DNA of 56,609 bases. Source: JANNYA01 sp031422315. Its GTDB lineage: Bacteria; Pseudomonadota; Gammaproteobacteria; Xanthomonadales; SZUA-5. The stretch lies in NCBI GenBank assembly GCA_031422315.1, contig JANOQN010000052.1:1-56609 (forward strand). Direction: 5' to 3'. The notes beneath the pieces were generated by a model that worked only from the letters and a program-made list of their open reading frames with translations, was not told the origin of the DNA and ran no database searches. Shown in pieces: positions 15,061 through 22,773 of the stretch (position 1 is its first letter; each line of letters opens with the position of its first letter). A program made the position numbers and the translations under genes.

Positions 15061-15917
15061 GGCTGGCTCTCAGACGCAGGGGCTTGGGGACTTACTCGGT
15101 CGTATAAATGCGGTAAAAGCTCGGCAACTAGCGCATGCAGCGTCGCGCTGGCGGGGCCAATTTTGTCTGCTGTGCCCGGCTCTATGCGGTGTACTGCATC
15201 GTAAACACTAGATGCGTTGACGAACGCCACGGCTTGCTTTACCACGGTGGCAGCAACGGTAAATCGTCCACGTGACACCAAAAATTGGCTTCGTAGCTCG
15301 GATGTAAGCTTGCGCGAACTGGCAGTTGGAGTAGCTTGGCTGATTACCGCTTTGCAAGGCACTGCTGCCATACGTGAGTTAGGCGCGCCGAGTTCATAGC
15401 GACGCAGGAGCTTGAGCAAATTGTTAACCTGGATCATGCTGAGCGTTTCAGGCTGGATCGGTGCTACCAGCAATTCAGCTGGCACGATGCCCATGTCCTG
15501 CAATAGTCCACTCGCGCCTGGCGTATCGATAAAAACTAAGTCGTAAAAGTCACTGAGCTTAAGATTTGCAATGGCTTCGGCGAGCGCGTATGCGCCCTGA
15601 AATTGTGCGCCCAATTCGACCAGTGCCGCAGGCATGTCGGTATCGTGCGTCACGATGTCGAGATTAGCTACGGTCGTATTGCTGATGACCGATGCATCGA
15701 TGATTCGCCGGCGCAAAACGCTGCTCAAACCCGAGGGTGCTTCGCGCGTCAACTTAAAGTAATGGGTAAGCGATCCTTGTGGATCGGTATCAATCATCAG
15801 AACGCGCTGGCCTAGGTCGGCACAAATCGCAGCGATGTTACTGCAAAGGGTAGTTTTACCTACACCGCCTTTGGTGTTGACGAGCGCAACAGTGAAGGCT
15901 GAATCGTGGTTTGTCAT
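15057..15917 (-). CDS. parA: ParA/Soj family partition ATPase
   Basis: 286 residues. The deviant Walker A KGGVGKTT is at 16-23, the switch I-like DTDPQGSLT at about 43-51, and VFIDTPG is Walker B. It is the element gene nearest tRNA-Lys, 62 bases from its 3' end, the position of soj in tRNA-Lys-integrated islands such as PAPI-1. It drives partition with ParB and, in that family, is needed for maintenance of the excised circle. Confidence 0.9.
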   Translation of the reverse strand: MTNHDSAFTVALVNTKGGVGKTTLCSNIAAICADLGQRVLMIDTDPQGSLTHYFKLTREAPSGLSSVLRRRIIDASVISNTTVANLDIVTHDTDMPAALVELGAQFQGAYALAEAIANLKLSDFYDLVFIDTPGASGLLQDMGIVPAELLVAPIQPETLSMIQVNNLLKLLRRYELGAPNSRMAAVPCKAVISQATPTASSRKLTSELRSQFLVSRGRFTVAATVVKQAVAFVNASSVYDAVHRIEPGTADKIGPASATLHALVAELLPHLYDRVSPQAPASESQP

Positions 15918-15979
15918 CGGTCGTGCTCTCGGTTTGCAGCCCTAAACTGCGAATGGGTTCCGAAGCACAATCAATTTAT

Positions 15980-16055
15980 TGGTGGGTCGCCCGAGATTCG
16001 AACTCGGGACCAACGGATTAAAAGTCCGCTGCTCTACCGGCTGAGCTAGCGACCC
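15980..16055 (-). tRNA. tRNA-Lys (anticodon TTT)
   Basis: A 76-nt cloverleaf on the minus strand: acceptor GGGTCGC/GCGACCC with encoded CCA, D-arm AGCTCAGCCGGTAGAGC, anticodon loop CTTTTAA and T-arm TTCGAAT. Complete. Its 3' end faces the ICE partition module, so it is the likely attB-derived end (attL or attR) of the left element. Confidence 0.97.
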
Positions 16056-16289
16056 ACAACCGAGGGGCGATAGTAGAAACTGACCTGGGTGGTGTCAATC
16101 TAAGCTAAACGGGATTTGCAATGCAGGCGGGTTTGGACGGGGAATGATTCAGTTATGCAAAATTGTTTTCACGCTCGCCACCGCGAGCCCGTTCAGTGGC
16201 TGGATCGCCGAATTAAGCCGGTAGCGCACTTGCCATAAAACCCAAGTCGAAATCGGTTAGCCTTGTGAGGCGTGAGTCAGCCTCGTAGG

Positions 16290-16496
16290 AGGCTCTGGTG
16301 CTCATGGCTTACTTGCAGCACGTATTGAACGGCGCTGGTCGCATTGACCGCGAATATGATGCGGTTTATCGCGCATGGATTTGCTGGTCTTGCATGGCAG
16401 CGTGGGCATGGCGGTGGAAGTCAAAGTCTGGCGTGAAAATCGCGCAAATCCAGAAAAAGACGACCTTGTCCAGATCGAGCGCTACTTAAATCGACT
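16290..16496 (+). pseudogene. Relic of the C-terminus of a DUF1703-like ATPase/nuclease gene
   Basis: The sequence tracks the 3' third of the gene at 31-1560 (LVLMAYLxxV-NGAGRI-REY, then after a frameshift near 16365 MAVEVKVWRENRANPEKD and QIERYLNRL), at clear nucleotide similarity. It has no start, a frame change and no end of its own, and runs 15 bases into the convergent HI0933 gene. It marks a deleted homologue that once lay beside tRNA-Lys. Confidence 0.8.
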
Positions 16497-17696
16497 AGCA
16501 ATTGCACTCGCTGCTGCCACCGCACTAGCCCAGGCCCATTGAAAGTTATAACCGCCTAAATGACCCGAAACGTCCAACACTTCGCCAATGAAGTAAAGCC
16601 CAGGCACTTTTTTGGACTGCATCGATTTCGATTCGATTTGGGTGGTGTCAACGCCGCCTAAAGTCACTTCTGCGGTGCGATAGCCTTCGGTGCCGCTCGC
16701 GATAATCGGCCATTCACTTAGGCACTGCGCCAATCCTGCGAGCGCAGATTTGTTTAAATCCGCCAATCGCTTGTCGCCTTGGATTAAATCTGGGTACACC
16801 TCCCTCAAGCGCTGCGCCAAGCGCTTAGGCAGCTGCTGCGCTAGCCAATCACCGACGAGCTGCGAGCCTTGTTTGGCTCGCGCCTGCGCGATCATTGCAG
16901 CCGCGCCAGCAGGCAATAAATTAATGACCAACGAAGCAGATCCCGCTGGCTGCCAGTAGCTTGAAATTTGCAAGATTGCCGGGCCGCTCAAACCGCGGTG
17001 GGTAATCAACAGCGCATTTTCAAAACAAATATTCCCGACGCTGGCGCTCACGGGTAAAGCCAGCCCCGCGAGTTCGCAAAACTGCTCCTGATAGCTGCCG
17101 CTCAGCGTCAACGGAACTAATCCCGCGCGTGTGGGCAATACCTTGTGGCCGAACTGCTCAGCAATACGATAGCCAAATCCACTGGCACCCATGCTAGGAA
17201 TGCTCAGACCGCCCGTGGCAATGACCAAGCTTTCGGCTTGCACTTTAAATTCCGAACATTCGAGCAAAAAACCAGCCGGGTTTTGCGCAAGTCCTTTCAC
17301 CTCGGTTTGGGTGAAAATCTGCGCCCCGGCAGTTGCACATTCATCCAGCAGCATTTTGACAATTTGCTTCGAAGATTCATCACAAAATAGCTGTCCTAGC
17401 TCTTTTTCATGAAATGCAATGTGATGTTTTTTTACGAGCGCTACAAAATCCTGTGGCGTGTAACGCGCCAAGGCGGACACGCAAAATCTTGGATTGGCGG
17501 ATAAAAAGTTCTGCGGCGCCGTGCGCAAATTTGTAAAATTACAGCGCCCGCCGCCGCTCATCAAAATCTTCTTGCCAACCCGGTTTGCGTGCTCCAAAAC
17601 CACCACCCGCTGGCCAGCATGGCCGAGCGCTTGTGCGCACATTAACCCCGCCGCACCGCCGCCGATAATGGCTACGTCTGTCTCAATATGTTTCAT
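16482..17696 (-). CDS. HI0933-family NAD(P)/FAD-dependent oxidoreductase (YhiN/BaiN-like)
   Basis: 404 residues. The N-terminal Rossmann motif is IIGGGAAGLMCA (10-21), followed by GKKILMSGGGRCNFTN, a family signature, IATGGLSIP in the middle and a C-terminal FAD contact at GEVLDVSGHLGGYNFQWAWASG-like. Full length for the family. Flavoproteins of this group are widespread cytosolic enzymes with poorly defined substrates. It belongs to the core-like block. Its 3' end overlaps the relic at 16290-16496, so the last codons may have been contributed by that insertion. Confidence 0.9.
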   Translation of the reverse strand: MKHIETDVAIIGGGAAGLMCAQALGHAGQRVVVLEHANRVGKKILMSGGGRCNFTNLRTAPQNFLSANPRFCVSALARYTPQDFVALVKKHHIAFHEKELGQLFCDESSKQIVKMLLDECATAGAQIFTQTEVKGLAQNPAGFLLECSEFKVQAESLVIATGGLSIPSMGASGFGYRIAEQFGHKVLPTRAGLVPLTLSGSYQEQFCELAGLALPVSASVGNICFENALLITHRGLSGPAILQISSYWQPAGSASLVINLLPAGAAAMIAQARAKQGSQLVGDWLAQQLPKRLAQRLREVYPDLIQGDKRLADLNKSALAGLAQCLSEWPIIASGTEGYRTAEVTLGGVDTTQIESKSMQSKKVPGLYFIGEVLDVSGHLGGYNFQWAWASAVAAASAIASRFK

Positions 17697-18060
17697 GCTT
17701 CAGGATTAGGGAACGCGATGCGATCATAAATTTCAGGCAAGCTCAAACCCACTTTTTACCCTCTTTAGGGCAATCTAGCAAAATAGCGTCGCCCAAAGCC
17801 ACAATGGCCCAGAGCGCCGATAAACATCAACAGTCAAGTTGCCTAGTCTGTAAACCGCTCGAAGCGCATTCTCATGCTCACAAATATCGGATACTTAACA
17901 TAAATAGCTAGCTCGAATAACGTGGCTCAGCTTACTTCTGACTTAGATGGTTTACAAAAAGACGGACATTAGCTAGGCCGTCTCATTTCCGAACAGCACG
18001 TTCGATTACAAACGCCATCAGCGCCTGTCAATACTGCCCCATAGGTCATGCAAAAGCTCG

Positions 18061-18073
18061 TAATTCATTGATT
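18061..18073 (-). promoter_or_regulatory. Candidate IHF binding site
   Basis: The minus strand reads AATCAATGAATTA, an exact match to WATCAANNNNTTR. It is centred about 25 bases upstream of the -24 element of a sigma-54 promoter, where IHF commonly bends DNA for an enhancer-binding protein, and an AT-rich tract follows. Confidence 0.5.
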
Positions 18074-18091
18074 TAAATAAATTATCCGAGT

Positions 18092-18107
18092 TGGCACAGG
18101 CTTTGCT
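18092..18107 (+). promoter_or_regulatory. Sigma-54 (RpoN) promoter
   Basis: TGGCAC-AGGCT-TTGCT matches the -24/-12 consensus, with GG at 18093-18094 and GC at 18105-18106, the canonical 12-base phasing. The start of transcription would be near 18118, 40 bases before the ATG of the 56-residue gene. An enhancer-binding activator is implied but not identified in the window. Confidence 0.75.
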
Positions 18108-18159
18108 AAGTGTCTACATGCGCCAAACCTGACGCAGGAATACCACCCAGGAGAATCTC

Positions 18160-18330
18160 ATGTACAGCGAAACCCGTAGCGTTAACTTCAATCAGTTTGT
18201 CAATCGCTTAGTGCTCGCGTTGGCTAACAAAAGTGCGCTTGAATCTAAGCCGAGTGCCAATAGCCTCGCACAGAACTGGAAGTCAGCTTTTGCTAAGCAC
18301 TCAATGAGTTTTGACCATGCAACGCGTTAG
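18160..18330 (+). CDS. Small protein under sigma-54 control (56 aa)
   Basis: ATG at 18160 after CAGGAGAATCTC. The 56-residue product (MYSETRSVNFNQFVNRLVLA and onward, ending HSMSFDHATR) is basic and helical with an amphipathic N-terminal half and no clear signal peptide. Its last codons overlap the start of the downstream envelope protein by 14 bases. Placement directly after a canonical sigma-54 promoter makes it a stress-response candidate. Family not recognised. Confidence 0.6.
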   Translation: MYSETRSVNFNQFVNRLVLALANKSALESKPSANSLAQNWKSAFAKHSMSFDHATR

Positions 18331-19030
18331 TGCTGGTTTGATTGCGCTGCTTATTGCTGGCGTCGGGATAACCGGCGCGAGCGGTGGTGAAACCGACGAT
18401 CAGAGCACGGTCAATCGCTCAATTAACGCAGCCGCTGGCGGCCAGTTCGGCGATTTAGAAAGCGTAAACGGCAATATTGATGTTGCAGCGAACGTGCGTG
18501 CTGGCGATGTTTCAACGGTAAACGGTTCAATTAATATCGCTGAAAACGCCAGCCTGCGAAGCTTGGAATCTGTCAATGGCAGCATTGATGCCAGCGGCCG
18601 CCTAAGCCTAGCGCGCAGCGCAGAGACGGTAAACGGTGAGATTGATTTCAAAGGCCCGAGCATCATCGAAGGCTCAGTCGAATCGGTCAATGGCGGCATA
18701 TCGCTTTACAACGCCGAAGTTCGCTCAAAGCTAGTCACCGTTAACGGCGAAATTGAGCTCAAAGCTAGCCGTATTGACGGCGGCATAGAAACCACTTGGG
18801 GCAACGTGCAAATCGAGCAAAGTCAGATCGGCGGCATGTTTCGGGTTCGAAAGCCCAATTCCATGTGGAATTGGGGCAGCAAAAAACGCCCTCCACGCAT
18901 CGAAATAGGCCCAAACAGCTCGGTGAATCAGCTGATGCTGGAGCACGAAACTGAGGTTTTTCTACACCCAAGTTCGAAAATTGGCAGCATTTCCGGGCCG
19001 CTTGCGGGTGGTAGTGTGAAGGTGCTTTAG
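18317..19030 (+). CDS. Exported VNG-repeat (beta-solenoid or DUF4097-like) protein
   Basis: 237 residues from ATG 18317; an upstream TTG two codons earlier is less likely. A signal peptide (about 1-22, LIALLIAGVGITGASG) is followed by about eight short repeats containing (S/T)VNGxI at near 20-residue intervals, which predict stacked beta strands. The final 60 residues are distinct (MWNWGSKKRPPRIEIG). The fold recalls DUF4097/Toastrack proteins, which are known partners of Psp-type envelope stress systems. Coupled to the 56-residue gene under a sigma-54 promoter, it probably acts in the periplasm or at the outer face of the inner membrane. The family call is tentative. Confidence 0.65.
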   Translation: MQRVSAGLIALLIAGVGITGASGGETDDQSTVNRSINAAAGGQFGDLESVNGNIDVAANVRAGDVSTVNGSINIAENASLRSLESVNGSIDASGRLSLARSAETVNGEIDFKGPSIIEGSVESVNGGISLYNAEVRSKLVTVNGEIELKASRIDGGIETTWGNVQIEQSQIGGMFRVRKPNSMWNWGSKKRPPRIEIGPNSSVNQLMLEHETEVFLHPSSKIGSISGPLAGGSVKVL

Positions 19031-19078
19031 ATCCTACAAAATTAGTTTTACCTTAGACTATGCGTATCCTTAATTCAC

Positions 19079-19954
19079 TTGGCCGCAAATTTGCGCATTG
19101 TTTTGATTATGATGTCTTCTATAACGCTGCTGCTGAGCGGCTGCCAAGCAAGCCTGATGCGCAGCTTAAGCGTGCCGTATGCGCTTAGCCCGGTAACAGT
19201 CACGAAAAACGTAGCTTTTGATGCAGCGCATAAATTGTCGCTGGATATTTATCAGCCATCGGAAATATCCGCTAAACCCCGGCCCTTGCTGCTGTTTTTT
19301 TACGGCGGCAGTTGGCGCAGCGGTGATAAATCTTGGTATCGCTTTGTTGGCAAGCACTACGCGATGAAGGGCTACGTGGTGGTGATTCCGAACTATCGAA
19401 AAGCACCGAAAACGCTGTTTCCTGGTTTCATTCATGACGCCGCCAGCGCTTTCGCCTTTACTAAACAGCATGCGAGCGATTGGGGTTCGGACGCGAGTTC
19501 AGTGCATGTTTTCGGGCACTCGGCGGGCGCGCATATTGGCGGCATGTTGGTAACTGATGCTCAATATTTGGCCAGGCACGGGCTTAAAAAATCCGATGTT
19601 GCCAGTTTTATTGGGCTGTCAGGGCCCTTCGATTTTCTACCGCTGACCGATCCAAGTGTGATTGAAACCTTCGGCGGTGATCCACAATCTAAAGCGTCCC
19701 AACCTATCCATTTTGCCGACGGCACTGAGCCGCGCATGCTGTTGTTTCACGGCACTGACGATCAGATCGTTTGGCCGAAAAATTCGCGCAATTTGGCAGA
19801 TAAGGTCAATTCGCTTGGCGGCAATGCAAAAGTGATCTTGCTGGATGACACCGGTCATTTCAGCCCGCTTTTTCAATCGGCGCGAGGCTTCAATCAGCTT
19901 GCGCCAGAGATCAACCCTGCAATTGACGAATTTGTTCAAGCGCCGGTCAAATAA
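19079..19954 (+). CDS. Alpha/beta hydrolase lipoprotein, esterase-like
   Basis: 291 residues from a TTG at 19079; an ATG at 19109 would give a very short signal. LLLSGC near 17-22 is a lipobox, so the protein is probably a lipoprotein. The fold motifs are an oxyanion segment FYGGSWRSG (in place of HGG), the nucleophile elbow GHSAGAH, a likely acid in GTDDQIVWP and a C-terminal DDTGHF carrying the catalytic His. This matches the BD-FAE/carboxylesterase group acting on short acyl or feruloyl esters. Core-like location, no operon partner. Confidence 0.8.
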   Translation: MAANLRIVLIMMSSITLLLSGCQASLMRSLSVPYALSPVTVTKNVAFDAAHKLSLDIYQPSEISAKPRPLLLFFYGGSWRSGDKSWYRFVGKHYAMKGYVVVIPNYRKAPKTLFPGFIHDAASAFAFTKQHASDWGSDASSVHVFGHSAGAHIGGMLVTDAQYLARHGLKKSDVASFIGLSGPFDFLPLTDPSVIETFGGDPQSKASQPIHFADGTEPRMLLFHGTDDQIVWPKNSRNLADKVNSLGGNAKVILLDDTGHFSPLFQSARGFNQLAPEINPAIDEFVQAPVK

Positions 19955-20015
19955 TGGCTCGTTAAGATATGTTTGCAGAGCCGCTGCAGTTTAGCGGTCT
20001 CGCATTTACCGTCCA

Positions 20016-20092
20016 TGGTGCGCCCGGAAGGATTCGAACCTCCGACCCCCAACTTCGTAGGCTAGTGCTCTATCCATCTGAGCTACGGGCGC
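20016..20092 (-). tRNA. tRNA-Arg (anticodon ACG)
   Basis: A 77-nt cloverleaf on the minus strand with acceptor GCGCCCG/CGGGCGC, encoded CCA, loop CTACGAA and T-loop TTCGAAT. It follows tRNA-Ser and csrA in the same direction, the conserved gammaproteobacterial order. Confidence 0.97.
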
Positions 20093-20210
20093 ATGAACTG
20101 GTAAAAATCAGCTGCGGAGTATTGCCAGCTGGAACTACGGTGTCAACCACGCTTCGGAAGACGCTTCATCAACAACTCAAATTGGAAAAACCTAGGTAGA
20201 GCTGTCGAAT

Positions 20211-20304
20211 TGGAGGAGAAAGAGGGATTCGAACCCTCGATGCAGATTTTTGTCCGCATACTCCCTTAGCAGGGGAGCCCCTTCGGCCACTCGGGCATTT
20301 CTCC
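20211..20304 (-). tRNA. tRNA-Ser (anticodon GCT)
   Basis: 94 nt with the long variable arm expected of tRNA-Ser: acceptor GGAGAAA/TTTCTCC, loop CTGCTAA, T-loop TTCGAAT and encoded CCA. It starts 8 bases after the csrA stop, so co-transcription with csrA is likely. Confidence 0.97.
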
Positions 20305-20312
20305 GGGATGTG

Positions 20313-20516
20313 CTACTCGCTTTTTCCGCGTGTTCGCTCGATAGTCTGAGCCGGTTCGCGTTTAATCTTTTGAAAAACTTCCTCACGGTGTACATCAACT
20401 GCTTTTGGCGCGTCAATCCCAATTCTTACCTGATTGCCTTTAACACCTAAAACCGTTACCGCGACATCGTCCCCGATTCTGAGCGTTTCACCCACTCGTC
20501 GAGTCAGAATTAACAT
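20313..20516 (-). CDS. csrA: Carbon storage regulator CsrA
   Basis: 67 residues from the ATG at 20516 (MLILTRRVGETLRIGDD), which has AAGGAG upstream; the longer frame from 20534 is an artefact. The RNA-binding strands and the VHREEVF segment are intact. CsrA is a dimer that binds GGA motifs in mRNA leaders and controls translation of carbon metabolism, biofilm and motility genes. The csrA - tRNA-Ser - tRNA-Arg string is the best evidence for the class of the host. Confidence 0.97.
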   Translation of the reverse strand: MLILTRRVGETLRIGDDVAVTVLGVKGNQVRIGIDAPKAVDVHREEVFQKIKREPAQTIERTRGKSE

Positions 20517-20718
20517 GCTTGCTCCTTGATTCAATGCAACTGCTTAACGACGCAATGTCGGGGCCATCCTTAGCTTAAGCAGATCGCGCTGCTAAGAACT
20601 GCACAACGCGAGCCGAACCATACCCGCTGAGCGCAAACTGTGCAATTCTGACATATATCACGCTGCTGCCTGCGTTAAGCTTCCCGCCATCATTAGATCC
20701 GCCTACTGGAATGTACGA

Positions 20719-21750
20719 ATGTCGATAAAACCCTACATGGCCTTGGCATTGCAAACGCGCTGCGACGCCATTAACAGCGCGCCAGACGTTGCTGCAGTGC
20801 GTCAACTGATGCGTGCCAGCATTAAACGAATCGGCCGGGAAATAGCAGCGAGTAAAGCTTTTATCGGGCCTGATGTTCGCCTGGTGGTGTTGCCCGAATA
20901 TTGTCTGACCGGCTTTCCGATGGGTGAATCAATTGAGGTTTGGCGGGAAAAGGCCTGCCTGTCTGAGAACGATGAGTGCTTTGCCTTAATGGGCGAGCTG
21001 GCCGCTAAAAACAGCGTATTTCTGGCCTTCAACGCCTATGAAATCGACTCTTACTTTCCAGGCCTGTATTTCCAAAGTAGTTTTGTGATTTGTGATCGAG
21101 GTGCGCTCATCCTTCGCTATCGTCGACTTATCAGCATGTATGCGCCGACCCCGCACGATGTTTGGCAGCGCTATTTGGAAATTTACGGGCTAGAAGCCGT
21201 GTTTCCAGTGGTAGACACCGACATAGGCAAGCTAGCCGCGATTGCATCTGAGGAAATTTTGTATCCGGAAATCGCTCGCTGCTTAGCGTTTCGCGGCGCT
21301 GAAGTATTTTTGCACTGCACCAGTGAAGTTGGCAGCCCAAATGCCACGCCAAAATCGATTGCAAAACGCGCGCGCGCAATTGAAAATTTGGCGTATGTGG
21401 TGTCAGCCAATTCGGCTGGCATTGTTGGCACGGCAATTCCTTCGCAATCAACTGACGGCATGAGTACGCTCATCGACTACAAAGGAAACATCCTGATTGA
21501 AGCAGGTTTTGGCGAATCGATGGTCGCAAACGCGGCTATCGATTTGCGCGGCTTGCGCGATTTCAGGCAGCGCCCAGGCATGAGCAATTTGCTCGCGCGT
21601 CAGCGCACTGAGCTGTTTGCCGCAAGCTATGCCGACACGCAGATCTATCCTTGCGACACACTTTTGGGCACTGAAGTATCACGCGCACATTTCTTAGAAG
21701 TTCAAAAATACACCATCGCAAATTTGCTTGCCAAAGGCATAATCCAATGA
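20719..21750 (+). CDS. Nitrilase-superfamily protein lacking the catalytic Cys and Lys
   Basis: 343 residues with the carbon-nitrogen hydrolase fold. The catalytic Glu is kept (LPEY, E60), but the Lys position in RYRRLI is Arg (R136) and the nucleophile position in AIASEEILYPE is Ser (S177) where active members have Cys. The rest of the fold, including FLHCTSE and ANSAGIVG, is well kept, so it is not decaying. It may be a binding protein or use different chemistry. It overlaps the next gene by 4 bases (ATGA) and so probably forms an operon with the two following genes. Confidence 0.8.
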   Translation: MSIKPYMALALQTRCDAINSAPDVAAVRQLMRASIKRIGREIAASKAFIGPDVRLVVLPEYCLTGFPMGESIEVWREKACLSENDECFALMGELAAKNSVFLAFNAYEIDSYFPGLYFQSSFVICDRGALILRYRRLISMYAPTPHDVWQRYLEIYGLEAVFPVVDTDIGKLAAIASEEILYPEIARCLAFRGAEVFLHCTSEVGSPNATPKSIAKRARAIENLAYVVSANSAGIVGTAIPSQSTDGMSTLIDYKGNILIEAGFGESMVANAAIDLRGLRDFRQRPGMSNLLARQRTELFAASYADTQIYPCDTLLGTEVSRAHFLEVQKYTIANLLAKGIIQ

Positions 21751-22166
21751 CGATCCAAGAAGCTGATTCGCGCGAAAAGCGCATTGCTGTCATTTTTGTT
21801 GCTGTACTCTTTTTACTGGCGTGCGGTTTAACCTACGGTTTTTTCCAGTGGAAGGCGCAGATTACCTTGATCGCTAAAGCGGGTGACGTAGCGGAAGCAA
21901 CGCGCCAGCTTGGGCTTTTACAGCTTTTTGTCTATGGCGTGATGATCATCAGCGCTTTGGGAGTTGCAGGCGCGCTCGCAATCAATTCAGCGAAAGCGCT
22001 GCAAGAAAAGCGCTATCCAGCTACGGGCGTGCCCGTCTTTCGGAATGTCGAAGTGCTGCTTGGCGATGCGGCGCAGCGCAAAGCCAAACAGGGCTTTTTG
22101 CTTGCGGGCGCAGCGCTGCTGGTGGCGCTGATTGCGCTCTATTTTGCTTTGACCAGCTCGCCTTGA
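21747..22166 (+). CDS. Hypothetical inner-membrane protein with three transmembrane helices
   Basis: 139 residues. Hydrophobic helices lie at about 13-32, 55-76 and 117-136, with a soluble loop holding KRYPATGVPVFR, a pattern I associate with small uncharacterised gammaproteobacterial membrane proteins. It is coupled to the nitrilase-like gene by ATGA. No function known. Confidence 0.65.
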   Translation: MTIQEADSREKRIAVIFVAVLFLLACGLTYGFFQWKAQITLIAKAGDVAEATRQLGLLQLFVYGVMIISALGVAGALAINSAKALQEKRYPATGVPVFRNVEVLLGDAAQRKAKQGFLLAGAALLVALIALYFALTSSP

Positions 22167-22201
22167 ACTCAAGCAACCCACGCTCTTTTAATAGGCACAT
22201 C

Positions 22202-22771
22202 ATGCAGCACGACATTGAACTCAACGAACGTACCTTACTTCGCTACGACGCGCTGCTAAACGAGCGCGGGGATGACGCCCTGACGCTCGATGCCGTAGAT
22301 GGATTGCTCACCGCGCTCGTGCTGACCCAACAACAAGGTTCACCCGCACCGTATTACGTCGAGATGGTCGGTTCAAAATTACCAATTACCGAAGAATTAG
22401 CGGCGCTCATAGGGGCGCACTGGCGTGAGATTCGCCGCGATCTCAATACCGATCACCTGCGCGATCCAATCCTATTGGAAGATAACGAAGACACCGAAAG
22501 CCTAGGCAGCTGGCTGCTCGGTTTTGCGCATGGTATGGAGCTTGAACATGCCTTCTGGGAGGAAGCGCTGGCGGAAGAATCGCTTGCCATGATTGCTGCA
22601 CCGCTAACGGTTTTGCTGGGTGAAATTCCAGCCTTGATTGGCGAAGAGCCATCGACACTGAGCGATGACGATTACACTGACAGCTGCGAAGAGCTGCCGT
22701 TGGTGCTTGGGGAGATTGACACGCATTTTAAAAGCATGATTCAACGGCAAAGCCTGCCACCGAAGAACTAA
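22202..22771 (+). CDS. UPF0149 (YecA-like) family protein
   Basis: 189 residues from ATG 22202; the frame is open back to a TTG at 22163 that overlaps the previous stop, so the start is uncertain. The family pattern is present: LTLDAVDGLLTALV, then LGSWLLGFAHGME with a W near the following helix. The C-terminal SEC-type zinc motif of YecA is absent, making this the short form. These proteins are small, acidic and of unknown role. The downstream cls starts 2 bases after its stop. Confidence 0.75.
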   Translation: MQHDIELNERTLLRYDALLNERGDDALTLDAVDGLLTALVLTQQQGSPAPYYVEMVGSKLPITEELAALIGAHWREIRRDLNTDHLRDPILLEDNEDTESLGSWLLGFAHGMELEHAFWEEALAEESLAMIAAPLTVLLGEIPALIGEEPSTLSDDDYTDSCEELPLVLGEIDTHFKSMIQRQSLPPKN

Positions 22772-22773
22772 TC

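Larger units (their letters stand above)
17697..18159. other. 463-bp intergenic region with a regulated promoter near its right end
   Basis: No reading frame of note. The left 350 bp show nothing I can assign. The right end holds an IHF-type site (18061-18073), a sigma-54 promoter (18092-18107) and the ribosome-binding site of the 56-residue gene (AGGAG at 18149-18153). Confidence 0.6.

Noticed and set aside
16298..16489. 63-residue plus-strand ORF as a gene
   Set aside because: Only the first 25 residues follow the homologous frame; the remainder is out of frame relative to the parent gene, so it is a relic.
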